Below, one piece after another: positions 25,010 to 34,481 of a stretch of DNA of 64,000 nt; positions within the stretch are counted from its first letter, which is position 1, and each line of letters opens with the position of its first letter. A program made the translations under genes and the position numbers. This DNA is from Blastococcus sp. TF02A-35 (GTDB taxonomy: Bacteria > Actinomycetota > Actinomycetes > Mycobacteriales > Geodermatophilaceae). The notes beneath the pieces were generated by a model. The model had not been told where the DNA came from and did not search any database. It saw only the letters and a program-made list of their open reading frames with translations. Location: contig NZ_SPQP01000001.1 of NCBI RefSeq assembly GCF_004571075.1, forward strand, positions 1 through 64,000, given 5' to 3'.

Positions 25010-26575
25010 ATGACGCAAGACCTCCGACTCGACCCCGGTGACCGGGGGGTGCTGCCGCGGACCGACACCGGCCCCTCGATACCGAGGCAGCCGCACGGTC
25101 CGATCCGTTTCGACGACGTCGAGCCCGACCACGGGACGCCGCCCCGCCGGCGCCGGCTGGTCGCGCTCCCCACGCCGAGCCTCGTGGGCGCCGGCTGGCG
25201 GCGGCTGACCCGCTTCGGCGTCCGGCCGCTGCTGCTCGGCCTCGACGTGCTCTCCCTGCTGGTCGTCCTCGCCGGCATGTCCTGGGCCAGCGACCGGCTG
25301 GGGATCGCCGCGCCCACGCGGGAGATCCTCACCTTCGGCGCCCTCCTGGTCGGCCTGCTGCTGCTGGCCGGGATGTACCGCTCCCGGCTGTCCCTGTCGG
25401 TGCTCGACGACTTCCCGGTGCTGTCCGGGCGGTGCCTGACCGCGGCGGGCTTCACCGTCGTGGCGGAGACGCTGCGCGACACGACCAGCTCGCAGGGCGT
25501 CGTCATCGAGTGGCGGTTCCTGTGGGGCGCTGCCGCGACGGGCGTGGTGCTGGTCGTGCTGCGCGCCGTCGGCTACGCGGTGGTGCGGCGCCTGCGGGCG
25601 CGCGGCCGGGTGGCCTACCGGACGCTGATCCTGGGCGCCGGGCGGGTCGGCGTGCAGGTGGCCGACGTGCTGCAGGAGCACCCGGAGTACGGGCTGCGGC
25701 CGGTCGGCTTCCTCGACCCGGACCCGTCCGAGCTGGACGTGCCCCGCACGCTGCCCGTGCTCGGCGGCCCGGAGCGGCTGCGCCGGATGCTGGAGACCGG
25801 TGGTGTGCGCACGGTGGTGGTGGCCTTCTCCTCCATGAAGGAGTCGGAGATGGTCAGCCTGATCCGCACCTGCGACCGGTACAGCTGCGAGCTGTTCGTC
25901 GTCCCCCGGCTGTTCGAGCTGCACCAGGTCGAGTCGTCGATGGACACCGTCTGGGGCTTCCCGCTGGTCCGGCTGCGCCGCGCGACGTACCGCAGCCGCG
26001 CCTGGCGGGCCAAGCGGCTCGCCGACGTGCTCGTCGCCGGTCTGGCGCTGCTCCTGCTGGCGCCGGTGCTGGCGCTCATCGCGGTCGCCGTCCGCCTGGA
26101 CAGCGGCCCGGGGATCCTCTTCGGCCAGAAGCGGGTGGGCGTGGACGGCCACCACTTCGAGGTGCTCAAGTTCCGCTCGCTGCGCCCCGCGACGGAGGCC
26201 GAGTCGGCCACCACCTGGAACATCGGCGACGACCCGCGGCTGACCCGGGTGGGCCGGTTCCTGCGGGCGACGTCGCTGGACGAGCTGCCGCAGCTCTACA
26301 ACATCCTGCGCGGCGACATGAGCCTGGTCGGGCCGCGGCCGGAGCGGCCGCACTTCGTCGACCAGTTCCGCAGCCTGTACCCCAGCTACGAGGCGCGGCA
26401 CCGCGTGCCGTCCGGCCTCACCGGCTGGGCCCAGGTGCACGGGCTGCGCGGCGACACCTCGATCGCCGACCGGGCGCGGTTCGACAACTACTACATCGAG
26501 AACTGGTCGCTGTGGCTCGACGTGAAGATCGTGCTGCGGACGTTCAGCTCGGTGCTGCGGGCCGCGGGCCGCTGA
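25010..26575 (+). CDS. Polyprenyl-phosphate sugar-1-phosphate transferase (WcaJ/CpsE-like)
   Basis: 521 residues, initiating enzyme that transfers sugar-1-P to undecaprenyl phosphate. Four N-terminal membrane segments (about 75-195) are followed by a CoA-binding-like Rossmann region (TLILGAGRVGVQVADVL), a further membrane segment (LADVLVAGLALLLLAPVLAL) and the catalytic bacterial sugar transferase domain: VLKFRSLRP, TSLDELPQLYNILRGDMSLVGPRPE (core DELPQLYNILRGDMSLVGPR) and NYYIENWSLWLDVKIV. It probably starts synthesis of the first-locus polymer. A second homologue occurs at 34482-35984. Confidence 0.92.
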   Translation: MTQDLRLDPGDRGVLPRTDTGPSIPRQPHGPIRFDDVEPDHGTPPRRRRLVALPTPSLVGAGWRRLTRFGVRPLLLGLDVLSLLVVLAGMSWASDRLGIAAPTREILTFGALLVGLLLLAGMYRSRLSLSVLDDFPVLSGRCLTAAGFTVVAETLRDTTSSQGVVIEWRFLWGAAATGVVLVVLRAVGYAVVRRLRARGRVAYRTLILGAGRVGVQVADVLQEHPEYGLRPVGFLDPDPSELDVPRTLPVLGGPERLRRMLETGGVRTVVVAFSSMKESEMVSLIRTCDRYSCELFVVPRLFELHQVESSMDTVWGFPLVRLRRATYRSRAWRAKRLADVLVAGLALLLLAPVLALIAVAVRLDSGPGILFGQKRVGVDGHHFEVLKFRSLRPATEAESATTWNIGDDPRLTRVGRFLRATSLDELPQLYNILRGDMSLVGPRPERPHFVDQFRSLYPSYEARHRVPSGLTGWAQVHGLRGDTSIADRARFDNYYIENWSLWLDVKIVLRTFSSVLRAAGR

Positions 26576-26586
26576 CCCGTACGGCG

Positions 26587-26602
26587 CTCAGGAGCGGGTG
26601 AG
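26587..26602. repeat. Left copy of 16-bp flanking direct repeat
   Basis: CTCAGGAGCGGGTGAG, identical to 27170-27185. It immediately precedes the left inverted repeat of the inserted element and is read as target-site duplication. Confidence 0.8.
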
Positions 26603-27169
26603 TTCGGCAGCAAGGGCTGATTGTGGTCGGGAGAGTCGCAGCCCGTCCATGACACCGGGGTCACCTGCGTGAGGCGGGCGACCTAGCGGTAGTCGCTCAA
26701 CAGCGTGCGCACCACACGGGTGACGTCGGCCAGGACGCTGTCGAGGTCGGTGAGGTCACGCCACTCGTGCCAGTTGGAACGGCGGCGCCGGCGCCACCAC
26801 GGGCCGCCGCTGTCCTGCCACACCGCGATGTCCTCATCGAGCCCGTCGAACCACACCTCGATGGGGTCGCCTGCTGCCTGGGGCACGATCGTTGTGCCCC
26901 AGCCGTAGACGGCCTCCCGGCGGTTGTCGGACTCCCCGAACCGGTCGTTGTGGCTGTACGACGCGGTGCCTTCGTAGTCGCGGAGGACTGCCTCCACGGT
27001 CGCCCGTAGGGCGACCTGTTCGGCGGGCGGCTCCGGGGCGGGGAGGTCAGGCACGGCGTGACGCTAGCTCGGCGACCGCCCGGGCTGGACCCGATGGCTC
27101 AGAGGGCGAAGCGGCCGGCGCGCGACGCAGGCGGGACTTCTCCCACCCATTTCACCCCTTGCTGCCGAA
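26603..27169. mobile_element. 567-bp inserted element with terminal inverted repeats
   Basis: The left end TTCGGCAGCAAGGGCTGA (26603-26620) and the reverse complement of the right end (27152-27169) match in 17 of 18 bases. Weaker similarity continues inward for about 15 bp. Both ends are flanked by the same 16-bp direct repeat. If GAG/CTC are counted in the inverted repeat it becomes 21 bp and the duplication 10 bp. There is no transposase; one 123-codon ORF lies inside. It separates two convergent genes that would otherwise end about 12 bp apart. Confidence 0.75.
26683..27054 (-). CDS. Unknown protein carried by the inserted element
   Basis: 123 residues, GTG start, TAG stop. Acidic and Trp-rich, with EVWFDGLDEDIAVWQDSGG, then WWRRRRRSNWHEWRDL and a C-terminal helix LDSVLADVTRVVRTLL. 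No membrane segment, signal or known motif. It fills most of the 567-bp mobile element, so it is the cargo, and may also be needed for the element's upkeep. Function unknown. Confidence 0.6.
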   Translation of the reverse strand: MPDLPAPEPPAEQVALRATVEAVLRDYEGTASYSHNDRFGESDNRREAVYGWGTTIVPQAAGDPIEVWFDGLDEDIAVWQDSGGPWWRRRRRSNWHEWRDLTDLDSVLADVTRVVRTLLSDYR

Positions 27170-27185
27170 CTCAGGAGCGGGTGAG
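27170..27185. repeat. Right copy of 16-bp flanking direct repeat
   Basis: Identical to 26587-26602. It contains the last codons and the stop of the membrane protein gene at 27171, so the duplication arose from the end of that gene. Confidence 0.8.
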
Positions 27186-28055
27186 GCCCTCGGCCGGACG
27201 GCCGGGCAGCACCTCGGCGATGTCGAGGGTCTCGGCGTCGGCGGAGCGGCGCATCGCCCAGTCGGCAGGCAGCACCAGGCGCGGCGCGACACCGATGAGC
27301 ACGGCCATGAGGAACGAGACGCCGGCGAGCGCCTCGCCGGACTCCTCGATGAACGTGGTGGTCGTGGCGAGGTTGGCCGGGACGACGTAGGTCAGCGCGG
27401 AGAGGCCGACGGCGGCGACGGCGTAGCCACCGAGGCTGCCGAGCACGCGGCGGCGGTCGCGGCGCTCGTGCCGGCTCAGGACCCAGAGCGCGGCGACGAC
27501 GGCGAGGGCGAGGGCGCCGCTGACCGCGACGGCCGCGGCCGAGCCGACGGCGTCGGCGAGGCTGGTCATGCCGTCGACGTGGATGCTGCCGCCGGCCTTC
27601 ACGGTGGCGATGCCCGCGGCGACGACGGCGACCGCCGTCCACCAGGTCCGGCGACCGGACATGCGCGACGCGCCGGCGAGGGCGGCCAGGGCGGCGACGG
27701 CGAAGAGCAGGGCGACGAACATGCGGGGCAGGGAGAGCTCGGCATCCATCGACAGCAGCTGTGCGACGGGGCCGGTCGTGCCGTTCAGCCGCAGGACGAA
27801 GCCGGTGCCCATGAGGGCGACGGCGGCGGCGGCGAGCGCGACGCCGACGGGCGGGAGCGGCACGGCGCGGCGGCGGGTGCGTGCGGGGGCCGGGGCCGGG
27901 GTCAGCTCGGCGGTGCTCAGCAGCCCGGCCGAGGCCGGGGAGCGCTCGTCGGCCAGGCGGATGCCACGGCCGATGACCACAGCAGCCAGCGTTGCCACGA
28001 CCAGCCAGACGGCCAGCACACCCGCGATCCAGAGCCACCACACAAACTGGGTCAT
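27171..28055 (-). CDS. Polytopic membrane protein with VIGRGIRLAD motif
   Basis: About 294 residues from ATG 28055; a GTG at 28091 would add 12. An N-terminal helix ends in VVIGRGIRLAD, followed by a Pro/Ala/Arg linker and about seven further hydrophobic segments. The same motif closes the helix of the small divergent protein at 28249, implying common ancestry of the N-termini. Its 3' end is duplicated by the mobile element. Function unknown. Confidence 0.7.
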   Translation of the reverse strand: MTQFVWWLWIAGVLAVWLVVATLAAVVIGRGIRLADERSPASAGLLSTAELTPAPAPARTRRRAVPLPPVGVALAAAAVALMGTGFVLRLNGTTGPVAQLLSMDAELSLPRMFVALLFAVAALAALAGASRMSGRRTWWTAVAVVAAGIATVKAGGSIHVDGMTSLADAVGSAAAVAVSGALALAVVAALWVLSRHERRDRRRVLGSLGGYAVAAVGLSALTYVVPANLATTTTFIEESGEALAGVSFLMAVLIGVAPRLVLPADWAMRRSADAETLDIAEVLPGRPAEGLTRS

Positions 28056-28248
28056 CGGCAGAAGCGAGGAAGAACCTGACCGCTCCGTCACAGGTTGTCA
28101 GCCGCTGTTTCCCACGTGTCACACAACGATGACTGAACACCACCTGACACGGGTATGACGCGCACCTACCGAAGCGGTCGTCCGGTTTGGCAAGCCACGC
28201 CTGACCGAACGGCTCTTCCCGGGCCTGGTCCTCCCGTAGGAAGAACTC

Positions 28249-28449
28249 ATGAGCGCAGTGTGGATGGTCGCAGCGGGGTGGATGATGCTCGCGCTGCTGC
28301 TGGCGACGGTCATCGGCCGCGGGATCCGGCTGGCCGACGCCACCGAAGGTCACACCGAGCTGAACTTCGTCGTCGACGGCAACCCGCTCGAGGCCCCGCT
28401 CCCCGAGGCCGTATTCGCCGCCGCGGGCCGGCCGGGCACGTTCCGCTGA
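28249..28449 (+). CDS. Small membrane protein with VIGRGIRLAD motif
   Basis: 66 residues, ATG start with AGGAAG upstream. One helix (AVWMVAAGWMMLALLLATVIG) is followed by GRGIRLADATEGH and a short soluble tail. The helix-end motif is shared with the divergent membrane protein at 27171-28055. The 193-bp gap between the two starts holds both promoters. Confidence 0.65.
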   Translation: MSAVWMVAAGWMMLALLLATVIGRGIRLADATEGHTELNFVVDGNPLEAPLPEAVFAAAGRPGTFR

Positions 28450-28577
28450 CCCCTCGGCTCACTCCCTGAAGTTCCCGCACACCGGTCCCACACGTCTGAC
28501 CCCTAGGGGTCACAGGCCTCCCTCGCGCCGTCCTCCTGCGCCTACCCTTCTGCGCAGCGACAGCAGACGGGGGACCC

Positions 28578-29717
28578 ATGAGCACCGACGATCCGGGCAG
28601 GCCGCCGCGCACCGATGCTGCCGGGGGCTCCCCTGCGGCCGTGGACGCGGACGAGCGCGCGCCCCTGGGTCTCGACGACCTCGCCGACGACGAGGAGGCG
28701 GCTCCCGCACCGCGGCACCGGGTGCGCCGGACGCTGATCGTCGTCGGCTCGCTGGTGCTGGTGCTTGTGCTGGTCGTGGGCGGCATCGGGCTGTTCCTGG
28801 TCGACCGTTACGCCGGCAACGTAGACCGGGTAGGCGACGTGTTCGCCGGCCTCGAGGAGGAGACCCGGCCCGCGCCGGCCACCCCCGCCGAGGCGGCCGG
28901 TGCCGAGCCGCTCACCTTCCTGCTGGTCGGCTCCGACGACCGCATCTCACCGGAGGACGGCGAGCTGCCCGGCGGGCGCTCGGACGCGATCATGCTGGTG
29001 CGGTTCACCGCGGACCGGCAGAACGCCCAGCTCATCTCCATCCCCCGCGACAGCTGGGTCAACATCCCCGGACGCGGCATGAACAAGATCAATGCCTCGT
29101 ACGCGTTCGGCGGGCCGAGCCTGCTCATCCAGACGGTCGAGGAGCTCACCCAGCTGCGCATCGACCACTACGTGGCGATCGACTTCGAGGGCCTGATCCA
29201 GGTGACCGACGACCTGGGGGGCGTGGACGTGGTCGTGGCGGAGACGACCAGCAACGGCCCGTACACGTTCCAGGCCGGCACGAACCACCTGAACGGCGAG
29301 CAGGCTCGCTGGTACCTCGCCGAGCGCAAGACCCTGCCGGGCGGGGACTTCGACCGGGTGCGGCGGCAGCAGCAGTACCTGCAGTCGATGTTCGGAAAGC
29401 TGTTCAGCTCCGACACCTTCAGCAGCCCCAGCCGCCTGGACGGCGCGCTGCGCGCGGTCACCAGCGCGGTCGCGGTCGATGACGGCCTGGGCAACGCCGA
29501 CATGGTGTCGCTGGCTCTGTCACTGCGCGGCGTGACGCCGGAGAGCATCGACTTCTTCACCGCGCCGGTGCTCGGCACGGGCATGGAGGGGCCGGCCAGC
29601 GTCGTCTACCTCGACTCCACGGCCGGCGAGCGGATGTGGGGCTACCTGCGCAACGACACGTTGGGCAAGAACGCCGCGGAGTTCGCGAACGAAGCCCTGC
29701 CCGAGGTGCCCCGCTAG
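28578..29717 (+). CDS. LytR-CpsA-Psr (LCP) family glycopolymer ligase
   Basis: 379 residues. A 50-residue acidic cytoplasmic N-terminus precedes one membrane helix (TLIVVGSLVLVLVLVVGG). The external LCP domain has FLLVGSDDR, RSDAIMLVRFTADRQNAQLISIPRDSWV (core SIPRDSWV), INASYAFGG, the YVAIDFEGL strand and FDRVRRQQQYL, carrying the conserved Asp and Arg that bind the polyprenyl pyrophosphate. LCP enzymes attach capsule or wall glycopolymers to peptidoglycan. Its position at the edge of the second polysaccharide locus fits that role. It ends in TAG. Confidence 0.92.
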   Translation: MSTDDPGRPPRTDAAGGSPAAVDADERAPLGLDDLADDEEAAPAPRHRVRRTLIVVGSLVLVLVLVVGGIGLFLVDRYAGNVDRVGDVFAGLEEETRPAPATPAEAAGAEPLTFLLVGSDDRISPEDGELPGGRSDAIMLVRFTADRQNAQLISIPRDSWVNIPGRGMNKINASYAFGGPSLLIQTVEELTQLRIDHYVAIDFEGLIQVTDDLGGVDVVVAETTSNGPYTFQAGTNHLNGEQARWYLAERKTLPGGDFDRVRRQQQYLQSMFGKLFSSDTFSSPSRLDGALRAVTSAVAVDDGLGNADMVSLALSLRGVTPESIDFFTAPVLGTGMEGPASVVYLDSTAGERMWGYLRNDTLGKNAAEFANEALPEVPR

Positions 29718-29762
29718 CCGCTCGTTCCGCCCCCTAGAGCCCAGTCACCACTCCGCACGCGG

Positions 29763-29951
29763 TCACTGCGTCAACACCTGGCGAGCGCCGCAACCGTCGC
29801 ACAGTTCGTAGGTGCGCCGGTCAGCGCGCCACGCAGGGTTGAGCCAAGCTGTGCCGCGGCGAACGGCCCGCGACTCGACCACCGTGGTGGGACCGCCGCA
29901 GATCCCGCAGGGCTGACCCGGCCCAATCGAGCGTCTGCGCCGCTTCTCCAT
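29763..29951 (-). CDS. Small zinc-ribbon protein (paralogue A)
   Basis: 62 residues from ATG 29951. Two CxxC pairs, PCGICGG and LCDGCGAR, flank AWLNPAWRADRRTY, predicting a zinc ribbon. The spacing and the AW-NP-W core are shared with the protein at 49461-49670, at the other end of the polysaccharide island. Function unknown; single-domain ribbons of this kind may bind nucleic acid or partner proteins. Confidence 0.65.
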   Translation of the reverse strand: MEKRRRRSIGPGQPCGICGGPTTVVESRAVRRGTAWLNPAWRADRRTYELCDGCGARQVLTQ

Positions 29952-30084
29952 GGCCCCGCACCCTGGCACAGCCACCTGCCGCTGTGGGTGAATTCCGCCT
30001 TCCGGCGACATGGCCCGAGTGCGCCGCTCAGCGCCTCCCGCACCCGTAGCGGCCTGCCTCGTCGAACCTGCGGCGTTCGAACAG

Positions 30085-32069
<1,985 letters not shown>

Positions 32070-32309
32070 TCAGCCACCGCGGGCCGGTGGGTCTGCCGTG
32101 AGCGCTCCGTAGCGGCCGGCGAAGTCCCAGGCCCCTGCCACCCACTTCTCCAGCCGGTACTCCCCTGGCACGGCGCCCTCGGCACGGACCTGCTTCCGGT
32201 GCTCGCCCTGCATCGGGATGCCCGCCTCGAAAGCGGCCAGGTCGTCATCGGGAGCCTGGAACTGCCTCACCACCTGGCCGTTCTCAGCCACCACCCGGTA
32301 CCTCGCCAC
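32070..32309 (-). CDS. Small protein, unknown function
   Basis: 79 residues from a GTG with GGAGG eight bases ahead. The N-terminus ARYRVVAENGQVVRQFQAPDDD and the Trp/Tyr-rich YRLEKWVAGAWDFAGRYG look like a small folded beta protein. It sits between rfbB and ugd and may be unrelated to the sugar genes. Confidence 0.55.
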   Translation of the reverse strand: MARYRVVAENGQVVRQFQAPDDDLAAFEAGIPMQGEHRKQVRAEGAVPGEYRLEKWVAGAWDFAGRYGALTADPPARGG

Positions 32310-32351
32310 AGCGCCAGCCTCCTTCGCCGTGCCGGCCTCGTAACCGAGGCG

Positions 32352-33671
32352 TCAGCCTGCCCGTCGCCCCAGGGCGCGGTAAGACCAACCGGCCTCGGTC
32401 CAGGCGGTCCGGCTCAGGGCGTTACGACCGTCGAGCACTCGCTTCTGGCGGACGACCTCACCGAAGGCGACCGGGTCCAGCTCCCGGTACTGCTTCCATT
32501 CCGTCAGCACGAGCACCGCGTCGGCCCGCTCGGCCGCCTCCTCCGGGGTGGCGGCGTAGTCGAGGTGCGGCCACTCGCGACGGCTGTTCTCGATCGCGGC
32601 CGGGTCGGTCACGCGGACGACGGCACCCTGGAGCTGCAGCTGCTGGGCGACGTTGAGGGCAGGCGAGTCGCGGATGTCGTCGCTGTCGGGCTTGAACGCC
32701 GCGCCCAGCACCGCCACGCGCTTGCCGAGCAGCGATCCGTCCAGCACCTCGCGGGCCAGCTCGACCATGCGGATGCGGCGGCGCATGTTGATGTTGTCGA
32801 CCTCGCGCAGGAAGGTCAGCGCCTGGTCGGCCCCCAGCTCCCCGGCGCGGGCCATGAAGGCGCGGATGTCCTTGGGCAGGCATCCGCCGCCGAAGCCGAG
32901 CCCGGCGTTGAGGAACTTGCGCCCGATCCGGTCGTCGTACCCGATGGCGTCGGCCAGCAGCTTCACGTCCGCGCCTGTCGCTTCGCAGAGCTCCGCCATC
33001 GCATTGATGAAGCTGATCTTGGTGGCGAGGAAGGAGTTCGCCGCGGTCTTCACCATCTCCGCGGTGGCGTAGTCGCTCTCCACCTTGGGCGTGCCTCGCT
33101 CGACGATCGTCGCGTAGACCTCGTCGAGCAAAGCCCGGGCGGTGACGGCGTCCGGTCCGGCCGGCAGCCCGTAGACCAGCCGGTCGGGGTGCAGGGTGTC
33201 CTGGACGGCGAACCCCTCGCGCAGGAACTCGGGGTTCCAGGCCAGCAGGGCGCCGGGCACCTTCGAGGCGACGAGGTCGGCCAGCGCGGCTGCGGTGCCG
33301 ACGGGCACGGTGGACTTCCCCACGACCAGCTCGCCCGGGGCCAGCACGTCGATCAGCGACTCGACGGCGCCCTGCACGTAGCGCATGTCGGCGGCGTACT
33401 CACCGCGCTTCTGCGGGGTCCCCACGCAGACGAAGTGCACGGATGAGCCTGCGGCCTGGGCGAAGTCGGTGGTGAAGCGGAGGCGCCCGGTGGCGAGCGT
33501 GCGGGCCAGCAACTCCTCGAAGCCCGGCTCGTAGAACGGGGCCTTCGCCATCGCGAGGGCCTCGATCTTGGGCACGTCGACGTCGATGCCCACGACGTCG
33601 TGGCCGAGCTCGGCCATCGAGGCAGCGTGGACCGCCCCGAGGTAACCACAGCCGATGACCGAGATTCGCAT
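32352..33671 (-). CDS. ugd: UDP-glucose 6-dehydrogenase
   Basis: 439 residues, ATG. It oxidises UDP-glucose to UDP-glucuronate with two NAD+. The NAD site VIGCGYLGAVHAASMA, KSTVPVGTAA, NPEFLREGFA, and the catalytic cysteine in GFGGGCLPKDIRAF are all visible, as is the third domain with GAAFKPDSDDIRDSPA. It supplies glucuronate to the second-locus polymer or to other wall glycans. Confidence 0.95.
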   Translation of the reverse strand: MRISVIGCGYLGAVHAASMAELGHDVVGIDVDVPKIEALAMAKAPFYEPGFEELLARTLATGRLRFTTDFAQAAGSSVHFVCVGTPQKRGEYAADMRYVQGAVESLIDVLAPGELVVGKSTVPVGTAAALADLVASKVPGALLAWNPEFLREGFAVQDTLHPDRLVYGLPAGPDAVTARALLDEVYATIVERGTPKVESDYATAEMVKTAANSFLATKISFINAMAELCEATGADVKLLADAIGYDDRIGRKFLNAGLGFGGGCLPKDIRAFMARAGELGADQALTFLREVDNINMRRRIRMVELAREVLDGSLLGKRVAVLGAAFKPDSDDIRDSPALNVAQQLQLQGAVVRVTDPAAIENSRREWPHLDYAATPEEAAERADAVLVLTEWKQYRELDPVAFGEVVRQKRVLDGRNALSRTAWTEAGWSYRALGRRAG

Positions 33672-33842
33672 GCCTTGCTCCTGTTCGAAGAAGACAGCAG
33701 GACGGCGCGCTCGACCGCCCCGCTGATCACTCCGGACGGTAAGGCGTCAGCATCCTCCGTTGCCACCCCGGCGAGGTCGGACCAACCCCATCGGGAGAGT
33801 TCAAACTCTTGAGCCCACGGGCCATGCCGGCCGGTCGACCGG

Positions 33843-34466
33843 CTACTCCGGTGAGGTGTGGTGCTCGTGCAGGTCCGCCAGCCGGCCGAGCAGCGGGAGG
33901 AGGGCTCCGGCGATCAGCTCCCCGACCTCCTCGTGCACCTCTGCCGACTTGCCGATCGGGTCCCGGACGTCGTCCTCCGCGCCGGCCCCACGCCGTGACC
34001 GGGCCGTCGCGAGTGCGGCGACCAGGTGTCGAGCGCGCTCGCGGAACGTGTCTCCCGCAAGGTCCGCGTCCGGCGGCACCAGGTCGAGAAGGCCTGCCGC
34101 CTCCCGTAGCGTGAAGGTCCGGCTCAGCCCGCGGGGAGCCATCGCCAGCACGTCCCGACGATGCGTCCGCGTCATCGTCAAGATTAGGTCCGCCTCCGCC
34201 GGATGCCTCTCAATCAGCTGCTGCGCTCGGAAGGCGCCGGGCTCCGCGCCGAAGCCGTTGAGGACGAGGGCGCTCAGCGGATGCATCTCGGATCCGACGA
34301 CGGCCTGCGTCCCGGCACTCGTCAGCCGGACGTCGGCGACCAGGTCGCCGAGGCGCTCGTGGAGATAGGCGCTGCCCAGCCGCTCGGCCAGCGCGGAGCG
34401 GCAGATGTTCCCGGTGCACACCAGCAGGACGGTGAAGGCCGGAGGCGGACCACCGGAGTTGCTCAT
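33843..34466 (-). CDS. Low-molecular-weight protein-tyrosine phosphatase (Wzb-like)
   Basis: About 207 residues from ATG 34466. The P-loop VCTGNICRSALAE (C-X5-R) is at the N-terminus, and VRDPIGKS carries the general-acid Asp. It also has SAGTQAVVGSEMHP and LILTMTRTHRRDVL, typical of the family. It lies one gene away from the tyrosine kinase at 36202 and probably dephosphorylates its tyrosine tail, as Wzb does for Wzc. The C-terminal 40 residues are longer than in classical LMW-PTPs. Confidence 0.9.
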   Translation of the reverse strand: MSNSGGPPPAFTVLLVCTGNICRSALAERLGSAYLHERLGDLVADVRLTSAGTQAVVGSEMHPLSALVLNGFGAEPGAFRAQQLIERHPAEADLILTMTRTHRRDVLAMAPRGLSRTFTLREAAGLLDLVPPDADLAGDTFRERARHLVAALATARSRRGAGAEDDVRDPIGKSAEVHEEVGELIAGALLPLLGRLADLHEHHTSPE

Positions 34467-34481
34467 TGGCACATTGTGCGG

